Shown: positions 11,306-23,239, numbered from the stretch's first letter. The stretch: DNA of 64,000 bases from Gnetum montanum (GCA_015680685.1 MNCI01038278.1:1-64000); one strand, 5' to 3'. The notes: generated by a model from the sequence alone, not told the origin. Numbers and translations: made by a program.

Positions 11306-12599
11306 GTGCAAGAAGGACAAGTGGACCCTGAGCTCAGTATGTGTGCCATGTTTTTCATTTTATGTTATCCTACTTACATGCTTAAATGCCTAGTTTTGAG
11401 GTGAGATTGATCAGTTGTTGTATGCCTATAGGTCTTAAGCTATAGTGGGATCTAAGCAAGGTGGCCAAGGTGGATGCCCTGCTTGATGTTCCTCCTGAAG
11501 TCAATCAGGTGCCTCATCACATGTATGAGACATCTAACAAGTGCATGCTTTCCTATGTGAAGGAATTGTGGGTCTATAGGCACTCAAATGAGCACTTGTG
11601 GAAACACGTGCACGAATTGCAGGAGAGGGTGACTAGCTAGGATAAGAAGATCAAGGATCTTCAATCCAGATACAACTTCATAGTAGCTAGATCATGGGGG
11701 GATATCACCTAGTGTACCTTTGAGATTGAGTATTCCAGATATTGGATCACTCTCAAAGGTAAGAATGAGGTCACTTAGGAGTTGGTGGAGCAGTGGCTCT
11801 AGATGGATTTACTCACTTAGAAGAACTAGGATTGGAAGAATTATAACATGAAAGTTTATTGATGGGGGTAGGTGTAGAGGAATCACAAACATTACTATCA
11901 TTGAGAGAATGACATATACTTGCGATGGTACAAGGAAGAGTCTATTAAATGTCGCTACCTTGAGATGTTCTTAATGTGACTGGTAGGAAGTAGACATATG
12001 ACTTGTTCCTGTAGAATATAGTTGTGAGTGACTCTCCTTTGAGAGAGATCATCACCCCCTTCAGAGAGGCCTCTTCTACCATATTTTATATGGAGCCACT
12101 TGCATGGACCATTGTGGACAAAGGTAAGACCCTTGTAGGTATTTACGTTGGTGAAGAGGACTAGACACAACTTTCTAAAGTTGAGATCCTCCATTGCTTG
12201 GAGGCCAGCCTTGGGAAGTTACCTCCAGGACTCACCGATGCAGAACCCTTCTAGGTTAATTTCTACTACGTTAGTTTTTTATGCTTGTTATGTTTTAAGT
12301 TAGCTCGTATAATGCATGCTTACTTACTAAGTGTGCATATTTGTTAATGATTGTGATAGGTATCAGGCAATGCTGTAGGCTCTAGGGTCCTAGTGGAGGA
12401 AGTAGAACCTCCACCCCCCACTTGGTGCTATTGGTTGAGCATGACCAGATGTACCTTCCATTGGGATTTTTGCTAGATTTTTGCCTATGTGATGCTATTC
12501 AACCTTTGTATTTTTGTTCATATTGCATTTGCTATGTATGATCATTTTCCAAGTGTAATGTGTAAACTTTTATCCCTATATGATGATTGTATGTGAGTT
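11306..12599 (+). other. Anomalous segment between PR and RT of D, with a + strand coding remnant
   Basis: Instead of the RT N-terminus, this stretch holds a + strand (antisense to D) frame. From about 11470 to 11640 it runs without a stop and reads KVDALLDVPPEVNQVPHHMY and later LWKHVHELQERV, coiled-coil-like. It continues with stops to about 11870 and perhaps 12250. Tat elements are known to carry an antisense ORF, but normally between pol and the 3' LTR. Together with the array at 12600-12965 this looks like a 3'-region piece in the wrong place. Its function is unknown. Confidence 0.45.
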
Positions 12600-12965
12600 T
12601 GGGCCATTACGAGCCATAGCGATACTAGGCCATTGTGAGTCATAGTGAGTCTATTGTTAGGTTGAAGCCTTAATGGGTCCCATGCCAGTTTAAGGCCATA
12701 GCAGGAGGGTCGATGCTAGTTTTTGATCATTTTGGGCCATGTGTTTCTAGTTTTAAGGCTACAACATGCCTCAATGCTAGTTTATAGATATTTTAGGCCA
12801 ATGGTGATGGAAAGCAATAGTTTAAGGCCATTTCGGGCCACAATGATAGTTTAGGGTCATTATGAGCTATGGATTGCTAGTTTAAGGTCATTCTGGGCCA
12901 TAGATTTCTAGTTTAAGGCCATTTTGGGCCATGGCGATAGTTTAAGACCATTCTAGGCCATGTAT
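12600..12965 (-). repeat. Tandem array (CTAGTTTAAGGCC units) between PR and RT of D
   Basis: About nine diverged units of roughly 40 bp with core CTAGTTTAAGGCCATT then TTGGGCCATGG. It shares its core with the array at 8283-8575 but differs in the second half of the unit. Confidence 0.75.
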
Positions 12966-13209
12966 ATTGCTAATGCTCTTTTTGGTGATTTTTTCATTTT
13001 GGTCTTGATGCATTTTGATGTTTTTTGTGCATTAACCTCATGATTGCAAGAGTGTAAAATAACCAAGAAAATACATATACAAAGTAGATGAATGCATAAA
13101 AAAAGCAAATAAATGCGTAGAAAAAGCAAACTAATGTGTACTAACACAAGCAATAATAAGCAAAAAATAATACTAATCTAAATAAAACAAATGTGACATG
13201 AGCAACAAG

Positions 13210-13980
13210 GTAAAATGCAAAGTGTATGGAAGTGGATAGTGGGTAAGCACCTAGCATGTGTTGGGCTAAGGGGGTACATTAGTTGTGTAGTTGCTTCCTA
13301 ACCTGATGTGGGTTAGGGGGTGTGTAGGGTCTAGATTGCACTATCCAGTAGTCTCCTTGACCTTTGCTCACCAAGTCAAAGGGAAATTCTGCCCAAAGGG
13401 AATCCTTTGGGAGATCATTACCTTCTAGTACTTATATGGGTGTGTCAAACTCATGCATTTCATTGGCTGCCATAGGTGCATCATCAAGAAATTCAACTTT
13501 TGACCCTTGCTTTGTATCTATGTTGTTGATGGCCAAAGGGGCAACATTATTATCATGGATGATAACTTTGCCACCTTCATATAGGAGGTGGGTTTCTTGA
13601 TGAATTAGAGAGGAGATGGCTCATAATTGGACCACCCAAGGTCTGTCCAATATTAAGTTAAAGCTAGGCATTTCCTCTATGATAACGAATTCAACAATGG
13701 TGGGGAATTGCTCCCTTGCTACAAAGGCTATGGTGATAGTACCCCTGACAATGACATGTGACCTGTTGAAAGATTTTAGACACATGGTTTTCATTGGCTT
13801 GATTTGATCTAGAAGGCCTAGTTTATCCACGATTGTGTATGGAATTATGTTTGTTGCTGCTCCATTGTTAATGTGCACTCTATGAATCTTGCATTGCTCG
13901 ACATGTATGCTGATGAACATGAGAGTTGTTATGACATTGCCTCTCTCAAGATTGACCTTACTTGCTTCATTGTGAAACAC
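13210..13980 (-). pseudogene. D aspartic protease region
   Basis: A 119-codon frame (13980-13621) carries VHINNGAATNIIPYTIVDKL, corresponding to (L)ID.GS(S/A).NI in Tat proteases, with the catalytic Asp replaced (NNG for DNG/DSG). It then has FVIIEEMPSFNLILDRPW, matching FFVI....YN.ILGRPW. The frame continues past a stop with a LIHQETHLLYEGGKVI-like block (13615-13500) typical of the PR-RT linker, fading near 13210. Confidence 0.72.
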
Positions 13981-14479
13981 TAGGGATGTGGGAGTTGATT
14001 CCTATGGTGCAAGAGGCAACAACACTACATGGATTAAGGTCTCATTTGTAGGGATGTCCTCCATGATAGGAATGGAGGTCAACATTTGCACTAGTGCTTC
14101 GTGGTGGGCAAATGAGATCATGATTAGGTCATAGAGGCTCAATGTTGTGTTCTTTTGCTTCAATGCCTATTTAACTTGGGCTAATGCATCCACAAAGTCT
14201 TTGCCTACCAATGTTTCTAGTGATGTTGCCCCTTGGGAAGGAGGGAATCGACACATTGGACACTACTAGGTTTTGAGCAAGTGAGGGGCTAGCATGCTGT
14301 GGCACTCAGATGATGAAGGTGGCTAAGTAGTTGTTGTTGATGCAACTTGTGAGGGAACCCTAACTACAAAGGGCATTGTGGATGCTTGAGGCACTCTAAT
14401 GATGAAAAGGGGCCTCAAACCCATGGGGGACAAGGGGACCCTTATGCTACTAGAGGGAACCCAGACCATGAATGGCTAT

Positions 14480-15755
14480 TACACCAATTCTGGGTTGTCA
14501 TAACTGCTAATAGTGTTTATGAAATAGTCAACATCATCTACTTTTAGAGGGTCATTGTACACCCTCATAGACCAGTTTTGAGGCCTAACTGAGTTTGCAG
14601 TGTTAAGTACGAGCTCACTTCTATCAATTGTCCTTTGCAAATCATCTTGTAGGGCTATGCAAAAATCAGTGTTATGGCTAGGCAACTAGTGGTAGTGGAA
14701 AAATTGGTCCAACCTAAAATGCCTTGGGACTAGGGGCTTATTTAGTTCCATCGATGTCAGATTCCTTACTAGATCGCAATACCTATCATGGTTTTTGCGA
14801 GTATCCTAGGACATTTTCTTGTACTGGATACATCTAGCTTTTAATAATTGATCTAGCAACTCTAAAGGTTTTAATAGAAATACTTAGAGTGATCCTTACA
14901 CTCAAAGTTAGGCCTTGAAATAGCTTGCATTTTGGCCACTAAGGACATAGGCTAGTTGGTTGCCCTAGTGCTAGGGTCAGCTACTTTGTTGTTAGTCGAG
15001 GCTCTAGGTTGCCTATCTATTGACCTTGGGTTGGTTGCTTTGGCCTCTTTGGTGACAATTTCCATTATTTCATTGTACTTTCCATTATCCTTATTCTTCC
15101 TTGCATGTTGGTTTTTGTAGGCCACATAGGCTAGGTCCTTACTAGCTTCTATCACATCTTGTATGCTTTTGGTTTGAGAAAAGGCTTGACTATGGGATTG
15201 TGGATCTAAGTAATATAGTTTCAAATTTATGAAGTCATTGATTGCACCCTTAAAGATGGCTAGGAGTTGTGCTTTAGCTATCAGCTCTTGTATTTCATTT
15301 AACAAGGCACTCCATCATTGAATAAATTTTTGTATGGGCTCTAGGTGGCCCTACTTGATTTGCATTAGTTGATCCAAAGTTGTCTCTAGCTTCAAGTTGT
15401 ATTTAAAGCACATTATAAATTGGCTTAGGGGGTCCTCCAAAGAGGATATAGAGGTTCTAAGTAGTGCACAATACCAATCTAATGCTTTGCTAATGAGTGA
15501 CATGGCAAACACGCATAAGATGACATGTGACCATGCTTGCAACAACAAAAACTTTGACCTAAATGTAACCAAATGTGCATTGGGGTCCCCCTTCCCATTG
15601 TACTTAGTGAATTGAGGTAGTGGGACTCTAACTAGAAGAGTTAGAGAAGAAACTGTAGGACTTATAGGGTCATCTTGGTTAAAGTTTATCACTTTGATAG
15701 TTTTATAGGAGGCGACCTTAAGTTGCTTCATCTCTTCTGTCAGACTTTGGATCAT
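14480..15755 (-). pseudogene. D gag
   Basis: The minus-strand frame 15755-15351 reads PLPQFTKYNGKGDPNAHLVT, the P.F..Y.G..DP..HL..F block of Tat gag, followed by ALDWYCALLRTSISS (W(F/Y)..L...SI.S). Frame 15305-14952 continues with a QELIAKAQLLAIFKGAIND-like block. The region 14685-14479 has LPSHNTDFCIALQDDL, matching the gag zinc-knuckle-like H.T..C..L motif. Stops separate the pieces. Confidence 0.75.
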
Positions 15756-16228
15756 CTAGAATGTCTAGTCTAAGTTTTAAGACTAGGGATAGGAGACCAA
15801 ACACTCACCTACTTTGATGAGCTCATTCCTATGTTGCACTCACTTGCTTGAATGAGCTAGGCCAATATCCAAAGGTAGGGCTCTGTGAGTGGAATAATAT
15901 CGAGTGAGGAGGGCATATACTCCTATCCATTGCAATGGATAAGCTCATACCTTTGTTTTTATTCCATGTCCAAGTAGTCAATCTTTGCATAAATAAATTT
16001 ATATTGTTCATCGCTTAGTGCAAAGTACTCTAGGTCTTAATTGTGCATACTAAGGGATTGCCTTAGCTCTACGATTATGGGATTCCCAAGGTTGTCAATC
16101 TTGCTCTCCTATTGGATAGTCAAGATGGTAAGTGTGCTTGGGACTAATGTTGAAGGTTGTTCTGGGTTTACGGATGTGGATTACGTTGCAAGATGGGACT
16201 ACAAGGGTTGCTAATCATGAAATACTAT
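15756..16228 (-). other. D leader upstream of gag
   Basis: Untranslated leader between the gag start region and the minisatellite. I see no motif of note. Confidence 0.35.
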
Positions 16229-16580
16229 AAAAACCACTAACTATGCCCTCTACGCTAGAGCTAACTACGCTCTCTACACTAGAAAGTTGACTATGCTCTC
16301 TACGCTAAAGCTAACTACACTCTTTATGCCAGAAAGCTGACTATGCTCTCTATGCCAAAGAGCTAACTACTCTCTCTATGCTAGAGTTGACTATGATCTC
16401 TATGCTAGAAAGCTAACTATGCTATCTACATTAGAGCTAACTATGATATGTATTCCAGAAAGCTAACTATGCTTTCTACACCAGAGAGCTAACTACACTA
16501 TCTATGCTAGAAAGTTGACTATGCTCTCTACGTTGGAGCTAACTAAACTCTCTACACTGGAGACAACTACTCTCTAGCTA
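16229..16580 (-). repeat. Leader minisatellite of D
   Basis: About a dozen units of 25-32 bp with core GCTAACTATGCTCTCTACGC followed by (T/C)AGA(A)AA. The core GACTATGCTCTC is the same word that builds the larger repeats inside the D LTRs. Units alternate CG, TG and CA at one position. Confidence 0.85.
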
Positions 16581-16838
16581 GAAGCATTAAGAATTTGGCA
16601 ATTAGTGGATATGTATTCTTTGGGTTACTACATGGGGTTCCTAGGGAACCAACTACAAGGTCCAATCTACACAAACCAGTTGGTAGATAATGCTTGCATT
16701 GGCTTGAGATCTAGCTACTACTATGTGCACAATAGGTCCATAGGGGTGTTACAATCTACATTAGCCTGAAGCTAGCAACTATGATGCAGAGATCACATAA
16801 GACAACCATAATAGATTTTGAGAAAGAAAATGGTTTAG

Positions 16839-16855
16839 CCATCCTTCTAGCACCA
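16839..16855 (-). other. Primer-binding site of D
   Basis: On the minus strand, five bases after the LTR end GTTACA, stands TGGTGCTAGAAGGATGG. The TGG start fits complementarity to a tRNA CCA end. I cannot name the tRNA safely. Confidence 0.5.
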
Positions 16856-16860
16856 AAAAT

Positions 16861-17229
16861 TGTAACAATCGAAAAAATCGGTGCCACTAGAACACTAAGG
16901 TCCACAGGTGCATAGCCTAATCCCAAATCTATGCGAGGGCCTACAAAAGGTAGAGATAGGGTGCCCTAAATGGCCTAGCTGATTGAATAGGGACTTACCA
17001 TATGTAATGAGGGTGCAGCAATGTTAGTTGCAGTGTTGATGCAAAATGGTATTACGTGTGCATGTAGTGTTTGTAGTGTCCACTATGTCAACGGTGTCAG
17101 TGGGGTCAAGTGTAATTAGTAGTTTTAGAGAAATGGGTAGTCTTAATGCATGTAGATCATTGCTTAAGCATAGTTTTAGGCATAGTTATGTAGTAAAACA
17201 ATGAAAAGTGCAAGTACAGTGCAAAAAAT

Positions 17230-17275
<46 letters not shown>

Positions 17276-18525
17276 GGAACACCACCCCAAATGAGGTTGA
17301 GCGTAGTTAATACCAAAAGGGATTAGAAGGTACATGGTTTTTAATAGGCATAGTGAACAACATTGTCATAGTCTTAGGAGTGTTTTGTTGTAAAGATTGG
17401 CATCCCATGTAGGTGTTTACATCTACTGAGTTGGTCACCATAGTGTACCATTGGCTACAGTGTTTTGGTGAACTACGGTGGTTTGCAACTTTGCCAATAT
17501 GCCTTTGGTCCTCTCCTAATAACTTCTTAGGTTTGCCAATTTTCCAACCCTAAAAATATGGAGGGAGTAGGTATTTATAGGCCTAGGGTTAGCAAAAAAT
17601 GTAGGATGGGTGCCACATGGCAGAGGGGATGGTTGAAACTACCTCTCACCCAACTACGCTCTTCACTAGGCTAGTGGTGTTGTGCTTTGCTATGATTTTC
17701 TAGACTTTGTGAGACTGCAAGATTGTGACTATGCTACCAACTTCATGTGTATGCACCAAGAAGAGGTACCTAAAAAATGCAACTTGGAGACTATGCTCTT
17801 CACACTCTCGCATGGGGTCAAGCATAGTTACAACTTTGGGGTAAAAAAAGAAGTACAAAAAGAATCATTTTGCTAACTATGCTTGTCAAAGGTGAGTTAG
17901 AGATAAATTGAGTGGTGGTGTCATGCTATGGAGGCCACTAGATGCTGTTCCTACTAACTAAGCTTGACTAGGCTTTGGACTAGGAGGGAGCATAGTCCAA
18001 CACTTAGGAAAAATTTGCGAAACTTGGTGTTCATGTTGACTATGCTCTCCACTAGAGGCTGACTACGCTTCCTATTAGTCTCAAGTGTAGTCTTAGCACT
18101 TTAAAAAATTTGCAAAAACTAGCCTTTGTGCTAACTACACTCTCCATTGGAGGCTAACACTCTAAACTAAGGGAGAGCATAGTGTCAACACTTAGAAAAA
18201 CTACAAAAACTAGCCTTCGTGTTGACTACGCTCTCCACTGGAGGTTGACTATGCTATGGGGAAGTCGAGAGCATAGTCCCAGTGCTAAGAAAGTTTGAGA
18301 AAAATGAGTTTTTCTTGCAGACTATGCTTCCCATGAGAGGTTGACTATGGTTGCAACTAAGGGTGAGCATAGTCTTAGGTTGTCAAAGCTTGTGAAAACT
18401 TGCCCTTTTGCTAACTATGTTCTCCATTGGAGGCTGACTATGCTCTAGGGTAGTGGAGAGCATAGTCCCAACACTTAGAAAAATTTGTAGGTGGGATGTT
18501 GTAGTTTGGATTTGGTGGTGTTTCG
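16861..18525 (-). repeat. 5' LTR of D
   Basis: On the + strand it starts TGTAACAATCG and ends GGTGTTTCG (the TG terminus of the minus strand mutated to CG), followed by TSD ATGTG. It matches 5499-7138 with many scattered transitions and indels, including a much longer GA run. It holds the same family of roughly 115-bp internal repeats from about 17790. Confidence 0.88.
17234..17272. repeat. (GA)n microsatellite
   Basis: About 19 uninterrupted AG dinucleotides. The matching place in the other D LTR (about 5858-5876) has only a short impure run, so the expansion is younger than the D insertion. Confidence 0.95.
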
Positions 18526-18920
18526 ATGTGCTTCTATCAAGAAGTTATCCAAATTAAGGTTTTTGGGACCTTGCAAGGTTGAGTGGTTTTGTATCATTAA
18601 AACACTCTAGAGAAAATATTAATTTTGTAAAGGTTGTGGGATCCTTGAAACCACATTCAGAGCATGTTCGGGCCTTATGGAGTTAAGTGGTTTTGTAGCA
18701 AAAAAACACTCAGGAGTGAATCTCAGAGTTTATACAGGGTGTGGTGCCCTTCAAACCATATATTTTGAGAAACAAATTTTGGAGGTGTGCATAGATTCTA
18801 CCCTCTAAGTATGAATGTACCCAAGTTGGGGAACCGCATAAAATTTGGTATGTTTATGTGGTAGGTGAAATTTTAATTTGGAAAACTTATTCAACCCTTC
18901 TTCTAAGTTTTTGATCGTCA

Positions 18921-20560
18921 TAGCTAAGATAGGAGGAACAAGAGCTAAGACAAAAGGAGGAATAGCTAAAACTAGGATGGGGATAAATGGAAGGATAGAG
19001 ATGAATGCATATGCTACAAGGATGATCAAGATCAGGAACAAAGACAACCACAAGATGGAGAGGAGTATCATAGAGACTGAAGGCATAGTAGAACTCATCA
19101 TAGAAATCATGGTCATAAAAGGGACCACTATGATCATCATCACTATGATGATCCTATGGTGGCTACTAGGAATATACCTAATACTTCAGGGATAGTAAGA
19201 ATTCCAACTAGGTATAGAAAAGATAGTAGGATCAAAAGGTTAGATATGAATAATATCCCTAGGTTTGAAGGAGGATATAATGCAAATCCGCAAAATCATC
19301 TCCAAGTCTTTCATGATTTTTGTGCCTTGCAAAATAGAGAAAATGAATGGTAGAAAATAAAATTATTCCCAATGACATTCACTAAGAAAGTAGAAAATTG
19401 GTATCGACCCTTAGAATCAGAATCCATTTGCAAATGGAGTACTATGTTAGAGCTCTTCAATGAGAGGTACTAAACATACTCCAGAATATCTAACATGTGG
19501 AGGCAAATCCAAGGATGAAAATAAGGAAATCATGAGTCCTTGGGTACATCCTTGGGCAGGTACTACACTTTATTACACAAATGTCTAGGCCATGGATACT
19601 CGTAATGAGAATAGCTTCACCATATTGTAGATGGGCTTTGAAAAAAAACAAGGAAAACCCTTGGGGTCTATGTCTAAGAAAGACTTTCCAAAATGAGGAT
19701 CCATTAGATTCAAAGGTTGATAAATCAAGTGGCTAAAGAAGAAGGGTAGCTAAAAATCATGAGTATAGAAGGGTAAAATAGGAATCCCTCCATTTATAAG
19801 AGGGAGGTACATTTTTATGACTTTGATAGGGAGGCACTGCTTGATGAAGTGGTGCAAAGAAAAACCTTACCGATATAAAAATATATTACTAAAATATTAG
19901 TCAAAGTAGATAAAATATAAAAATCCTTGGATGAGAAGTTCCAAACAACATTGAAACTTGTATAGGAATGAAAAGACAAAGGGAGTAGTAATTAAGAAAA
20001 AGAAAAAAGAAGGATATAGAACAAGGTTATTATGAAAAAAGGATAAAGTTGTAATGGTTGAAGAGGTTGTAGATTCTAAAACAAATGATGATAGTTGTGA
20101 AATTTTCTAATATAAACATCCTAAGGGATGTTGCCTAGTGTTATCACATATGAATGAGTCTAGGATGTATGTGTTGAATCTTGAATTTGCAAAATAGCAA
20201 ACACCTAGGTAGTTGCCTTACCCACAAGGTAACTATAGGTAGTAGTTCCACCAACCAATGTGTTATCCAAGTGGAGCACCTCCTCAACCTTAAGAGCTGT
20301 ATCAACAATGGCAACATCCATAGTTGTGAGAGATACCACCACCACCACAATAGTATCTCTACAAGAAGCTAGAACCTTATGGATATTATGTTCAACATCC
20401 TATATCCCATCATGATTTATTGAATCATGCTTTCTTCTCTCACCGCTACTACCCTCTAGAATATTATAGGGCACCTTCTTAAAGAGGGGACTCTCCATTT
20501 TTTTCTATCCTTTGTATCCCTCAGTAGCTCCTACACCAACTAAAATAACACCCTTGCCAC
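18921..20560 (+). pseudogene. Element 1 gag, central and C-terminal part
   Basis: Resumes with a second copy of the 42-bp arginine-rich repeat, then a basic/His-rich stretch, then the conserved gag core at 19156-19480: a block ending PRFEGGYNANPQNHLQVFHD, followed past a stop by FTKKVENWYRPLESESI and FNERY, the classic gypsy gag W(Y/F)..L...SI..W...F..RY signature. The part 19500-20000 aligns with Element 2. At 20100-20500 the frame is rich in Pro, Gln and Tyr, preceded by a Cys-rich spot that may be a zinc-knuckle relic. Stops are frequent. Confidence 0.75.
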
Positions 20561-20904
20561 CTACTCCATCCATGCAAGGTGAGATTCCACCATAGTCATA
20601 GCAGAGAAATGTCACAAGGGTCATAAATTTATAGCCAAATATTCATTTGAGTGATTCTAAATAAAAATTTCATAAGAAACCATTCTTCAAAATCAATAGC
20701 CCCATGAAACCCTTACAAGCACCTGTGGTTGTTAACCATGCCACATCTACCTTTGAAAATGCCCTTGAGCTACCTTCAAGTTTAAATCTCTCTAATGTCC
20801 ATATTGTTATGTGGACCCATGTGGTCATAGATTGGATAAAGACTTGTCACCTTCCCAGGAAACAATACGATCCTAGAAGTTCCTTCATTTATTTATAGAT
20901 TACA

Positions 20905-21300
20905 AAAAATGAACCATGTATGGATCTATTGAATTTAGATCCTAGGATGAACTTAATCTCCCAAGAAATGTATAAGTCCTAGAACCTACCTCCTCTAAAG
21001 AAGAGCAATGTCAAACTTGAGCTGGCAGATTAGTCCATCACTATTCCTCTTAGGCTAGTGTAAGACCTTGTGACCATCATCTATGGGTGGTCCTATCCTA
21101 TATATTTTCTTGTGATTTATGGAAAACGTTGTAAGGGGGACTTACTTATCATTATAAGAAGGACATGGTCTAGTACTATAGATGCAAAACTAGGGATTTG
21201 AGACCTTTCCTTAGAAATCTCCAAGGAAAATGAATTCGGTAATGTAGAGAAGAAGAGGGTTCCATGCATCACATACAATGGCATAGGATGCCATTATGTG
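20905..21300 (+). pseudogene. Element 1 aspartic protease
   Basis: Reads CMDLLNLDPRMNLISQEMY, aligned with Element 2 CKALLDLGSKVNLIS. The catalytic D(L)G triad has become NLDP here. It is followed by LELAD.SI and, near the end, SLEISKENEFGNVEKKRVP, also present in Element 2. This is the single-domain retropepsin of an Athila-type polyprotein and clearly inactive. Confidence 0.75.
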
Positions 21301-21919
21301 CAAAGAATATATATTATCAAAGATACATATATACACACATATAATCAATGTGCTAAACCAATAGTTATTTAGAAGTGCCTATATGCAATAGCCACAATGT
21401 AAGAAGGTACCTAGTCGCTAACGATAGATCATCAAGCTAAATCCACCATATGCATGGATGCATTAGAGAGCCTTGCCAATACCTATATTGAGAACATGGA
21501 TGAAATGCAGTAACTTCATTTTCAACTCTTCCATACACAAAGTGCAATGGATTAGGAAGAGTTGGAGATCCTTGATTACTTAAGCAAGAGCTACTTGAAA
21601 TAGAAAATTTATTGACAATCTTGAAATATGCTTCTCTCAAAAATTGTAAGCTAGTAATCATTAATGTTAAACTTTCTCTAGAACAATAGTAGAAGTTGCT
21701 AAAGATGATGAACAAATGATCAATAGCCTTTGCATGGTCATATCATGAACTTATAGGAATAGATCTATGAATATGCTAACACTGCATCTATATAGACTTC
21801 TCCATCAAGCCAAAGAGGTAACCACAAAGAAGTTTAAACCCCAAACTGAAGTAGGTTGAACAACTCCTCAAGGCTAGATTCATCTATCTAGATGTGGATA
21901 TCAAATGGATTAGCTCATC

Positions 21920-22600
21920 CATTATGGTATCCAAGAAAGGAGAAAAATGAAGAGTATGCATAGATTTTCGTCTATTAAACATGGAAAACTTCAAAGATCA
22001 TTTTCCATTGCCATTTATTAACCAAGTATTGGATAACATAGTAGGATATCACTATTACAAACTTGTGGATGATTATAGTGACTATAACCAAATCTAGATT
22101 GCACTAAAGGATCAAGCTAAAACTACAATGAAAAGTTTCTAAGGGACTTTGCATATAGAAATATGCCCTTTGGCCTATGTAATGCTATTGCTACCTTCCA
22201 ATGCTTGGTTCATAGCATCTTCCAATAGAACATTGGTAGTGGTGTAGAAATATTTATAGATGACTTCTCCACCTATGGTACCATATTTGAGCAAGACTTG
22301 GACCATCTTGAGTAAGTGCTTCAATGATGTGTGGAGACTAACTTGAAGCTCAACTAGTAAAAAGGCCATTTGATGATCCAATAAGGCATTGTACTGGGAC
22401 ATGGAATTTTGGATAGAGGAATCGAGATGGACCCAAAAAAAGTACGAGTCATCCAAGCAATAACAAAGAAACCTAAAATAGTGAAAGATGTAAGGTCATT
22501 CCTTGGACACATTAGTTATTACCAATACTTCATCAAGAACTTCTCACAAATTGTTAAGTTATTATTTGAACTCATAAAGAAGGGTGCATCATTCAACTAG
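21920..22600 (+). pseudogene. Element 1 reverse transcriptase
   Basis: Blocks in order: a ...RVCIDFRLLN-type strand (21960), FKDHFPLPFINQVLD, YSDYNQI, NMPFGLCNA in a shifted frame, then FIDDFSTYGTIFEQDLDHLE with the catalytic IDD intact, then GIVLGHGILDRGIEMDPKKV and RSFLGHISYYQYFIKNFS. DDFS(V)YG separates Athila RT from chromovirus and Tat RT. Stops and at least one frameshift are present. Confidence 0.85.
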
Positions 22601-23070
22601 ACCAAGAAATGAGAGATAGCATTTCATTAGTTAAAATAAAAACTTATAGAAACTCCAATTCTACATTCTTCTAATTAATCCAAGCCATTTCACATGATGA
22701 TAGATGCATCCATTTATGATTTGGAGGTTGTGCTTACACAATTGGATAATAAAAAATGTCCTTAGTACATGCATTATGTAAATTTAAGCATTATGAGGAC
22801 ACAGTTTGACTACACCACCATAGAGAAGAAGTTCATGGCATTGGTGTATGCCTTATAAAGCTTTAGGCACTGTGTGCTTGAATAACAAGTTTTTATGTAC
22901 ATGGACCATAGTACCATCAAGTTCCTCATGAACAAGCTAAGAGTAAGCCCCTATGTCATAGAGTGGTTAGTAATTCTACAGGAGTTTGATCTCATAATGG
23001 TGAAAAGAAAGGAAACTAAGAACATGGTCGAAGATCACTTGTCTCAATTACAATGGATAGCAAAGAGTAT
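22601..23070 (+). pseudogene. Element 1 RNase H
   Basis: Carries FHMMIDASIYDLEVVLTQL (DAS....G..L.Q block), TTIEKKFMALVYAL (the TE/K catalytic region), VFMYMDHSTIKFLMN (D in .Y.DH..IK) and WLVILQEFDLIMVKRKETKN before a DHLS(R/Q)L motif. The order and spacing match gypsy RNase H, with stops replacing several Gln/Trp codons. Confidence 0.82.
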
Positions 23071-23239
23071 GAGGGGCCTTTACTTGACCAATTTGCAAAT
23101 GAACTCCTTTTTGTCAAAGTTGTTGAAATGCAAAGTTCCAAAGATTCAAATTAGTACAATTAATTTCTCTCCTATCTATTTACTCAAAAGATGTCGTAGA
23201 AATGGAATAGCAAGAAGAAATAATAGTTTCTTCACCAAG

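Larger units (their letters stand above)
5499..18525 (-). mobile_element. D: complete Tat-lineage Ty3/gypsy element (13.0 kb)
   Basis: Two LTRs of about 1.65 kb (5499-7138 and 16861-18525) in direct orientation, flanked by a perfect 5-bp TSD ATGTG, enclose a minus-strand internal region. In minus-strand order it holds PBS (16855-16839), a leader minisatellite, gag (about 15755-14480), PR (13980-13210), an anomalous segment (12965-11306), partial RT (11305-10690), RNase H (10677-10261), a second archaeal-type RNase H (10260-9800), IN (9700-8600), a tandem array, and a polypurine tract abutting the 3' LTR. Dual RNase H and the gag style are diagnostic for the Tat group (family knowledge). All frames carry stops and shifts, so it cannot be autonomous. 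Confidence 0.88.
4797..18920 (+). mobile_element. E: solo LTR (about 1.1 kb) nested in Element 1 gag, itself split by D
   Basis: Left part 4797-5498 begins TGTTAACC; right part 18531-18920 ends GATCGTCA. Flanks TAGCC (4792-4796) and TAGCT (18921-18925) are a 5-bp target duplication with one C/T difference, and the sister gag repeat has GAATAGCT at the equivalent site. With element D and one copy of its target duplication removed, the unit is about 1.09 kb with TG...CA ends and no coding capacity, as expected for a solo LTR. A TATA box (CTTATAAATAG, about 5080) suggests + orientation. U3/R holds direct and inverted copies of GTAGACATCT (5089-5210). The right part holds two diverged copies of a roughly 110-bp unit (GTGGTTTTGTA..., from about 18580 and 18690). 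Confidence 0.62.

Noticed and set aside
12600-12965. Regularly spaced repeats resembling a CRISPR array
   Set aside because: Units are adjacent and diverged without unique spacers, and lie inside a plant retrotransposon. The same applies to 8283-8575 and 16229-16580.
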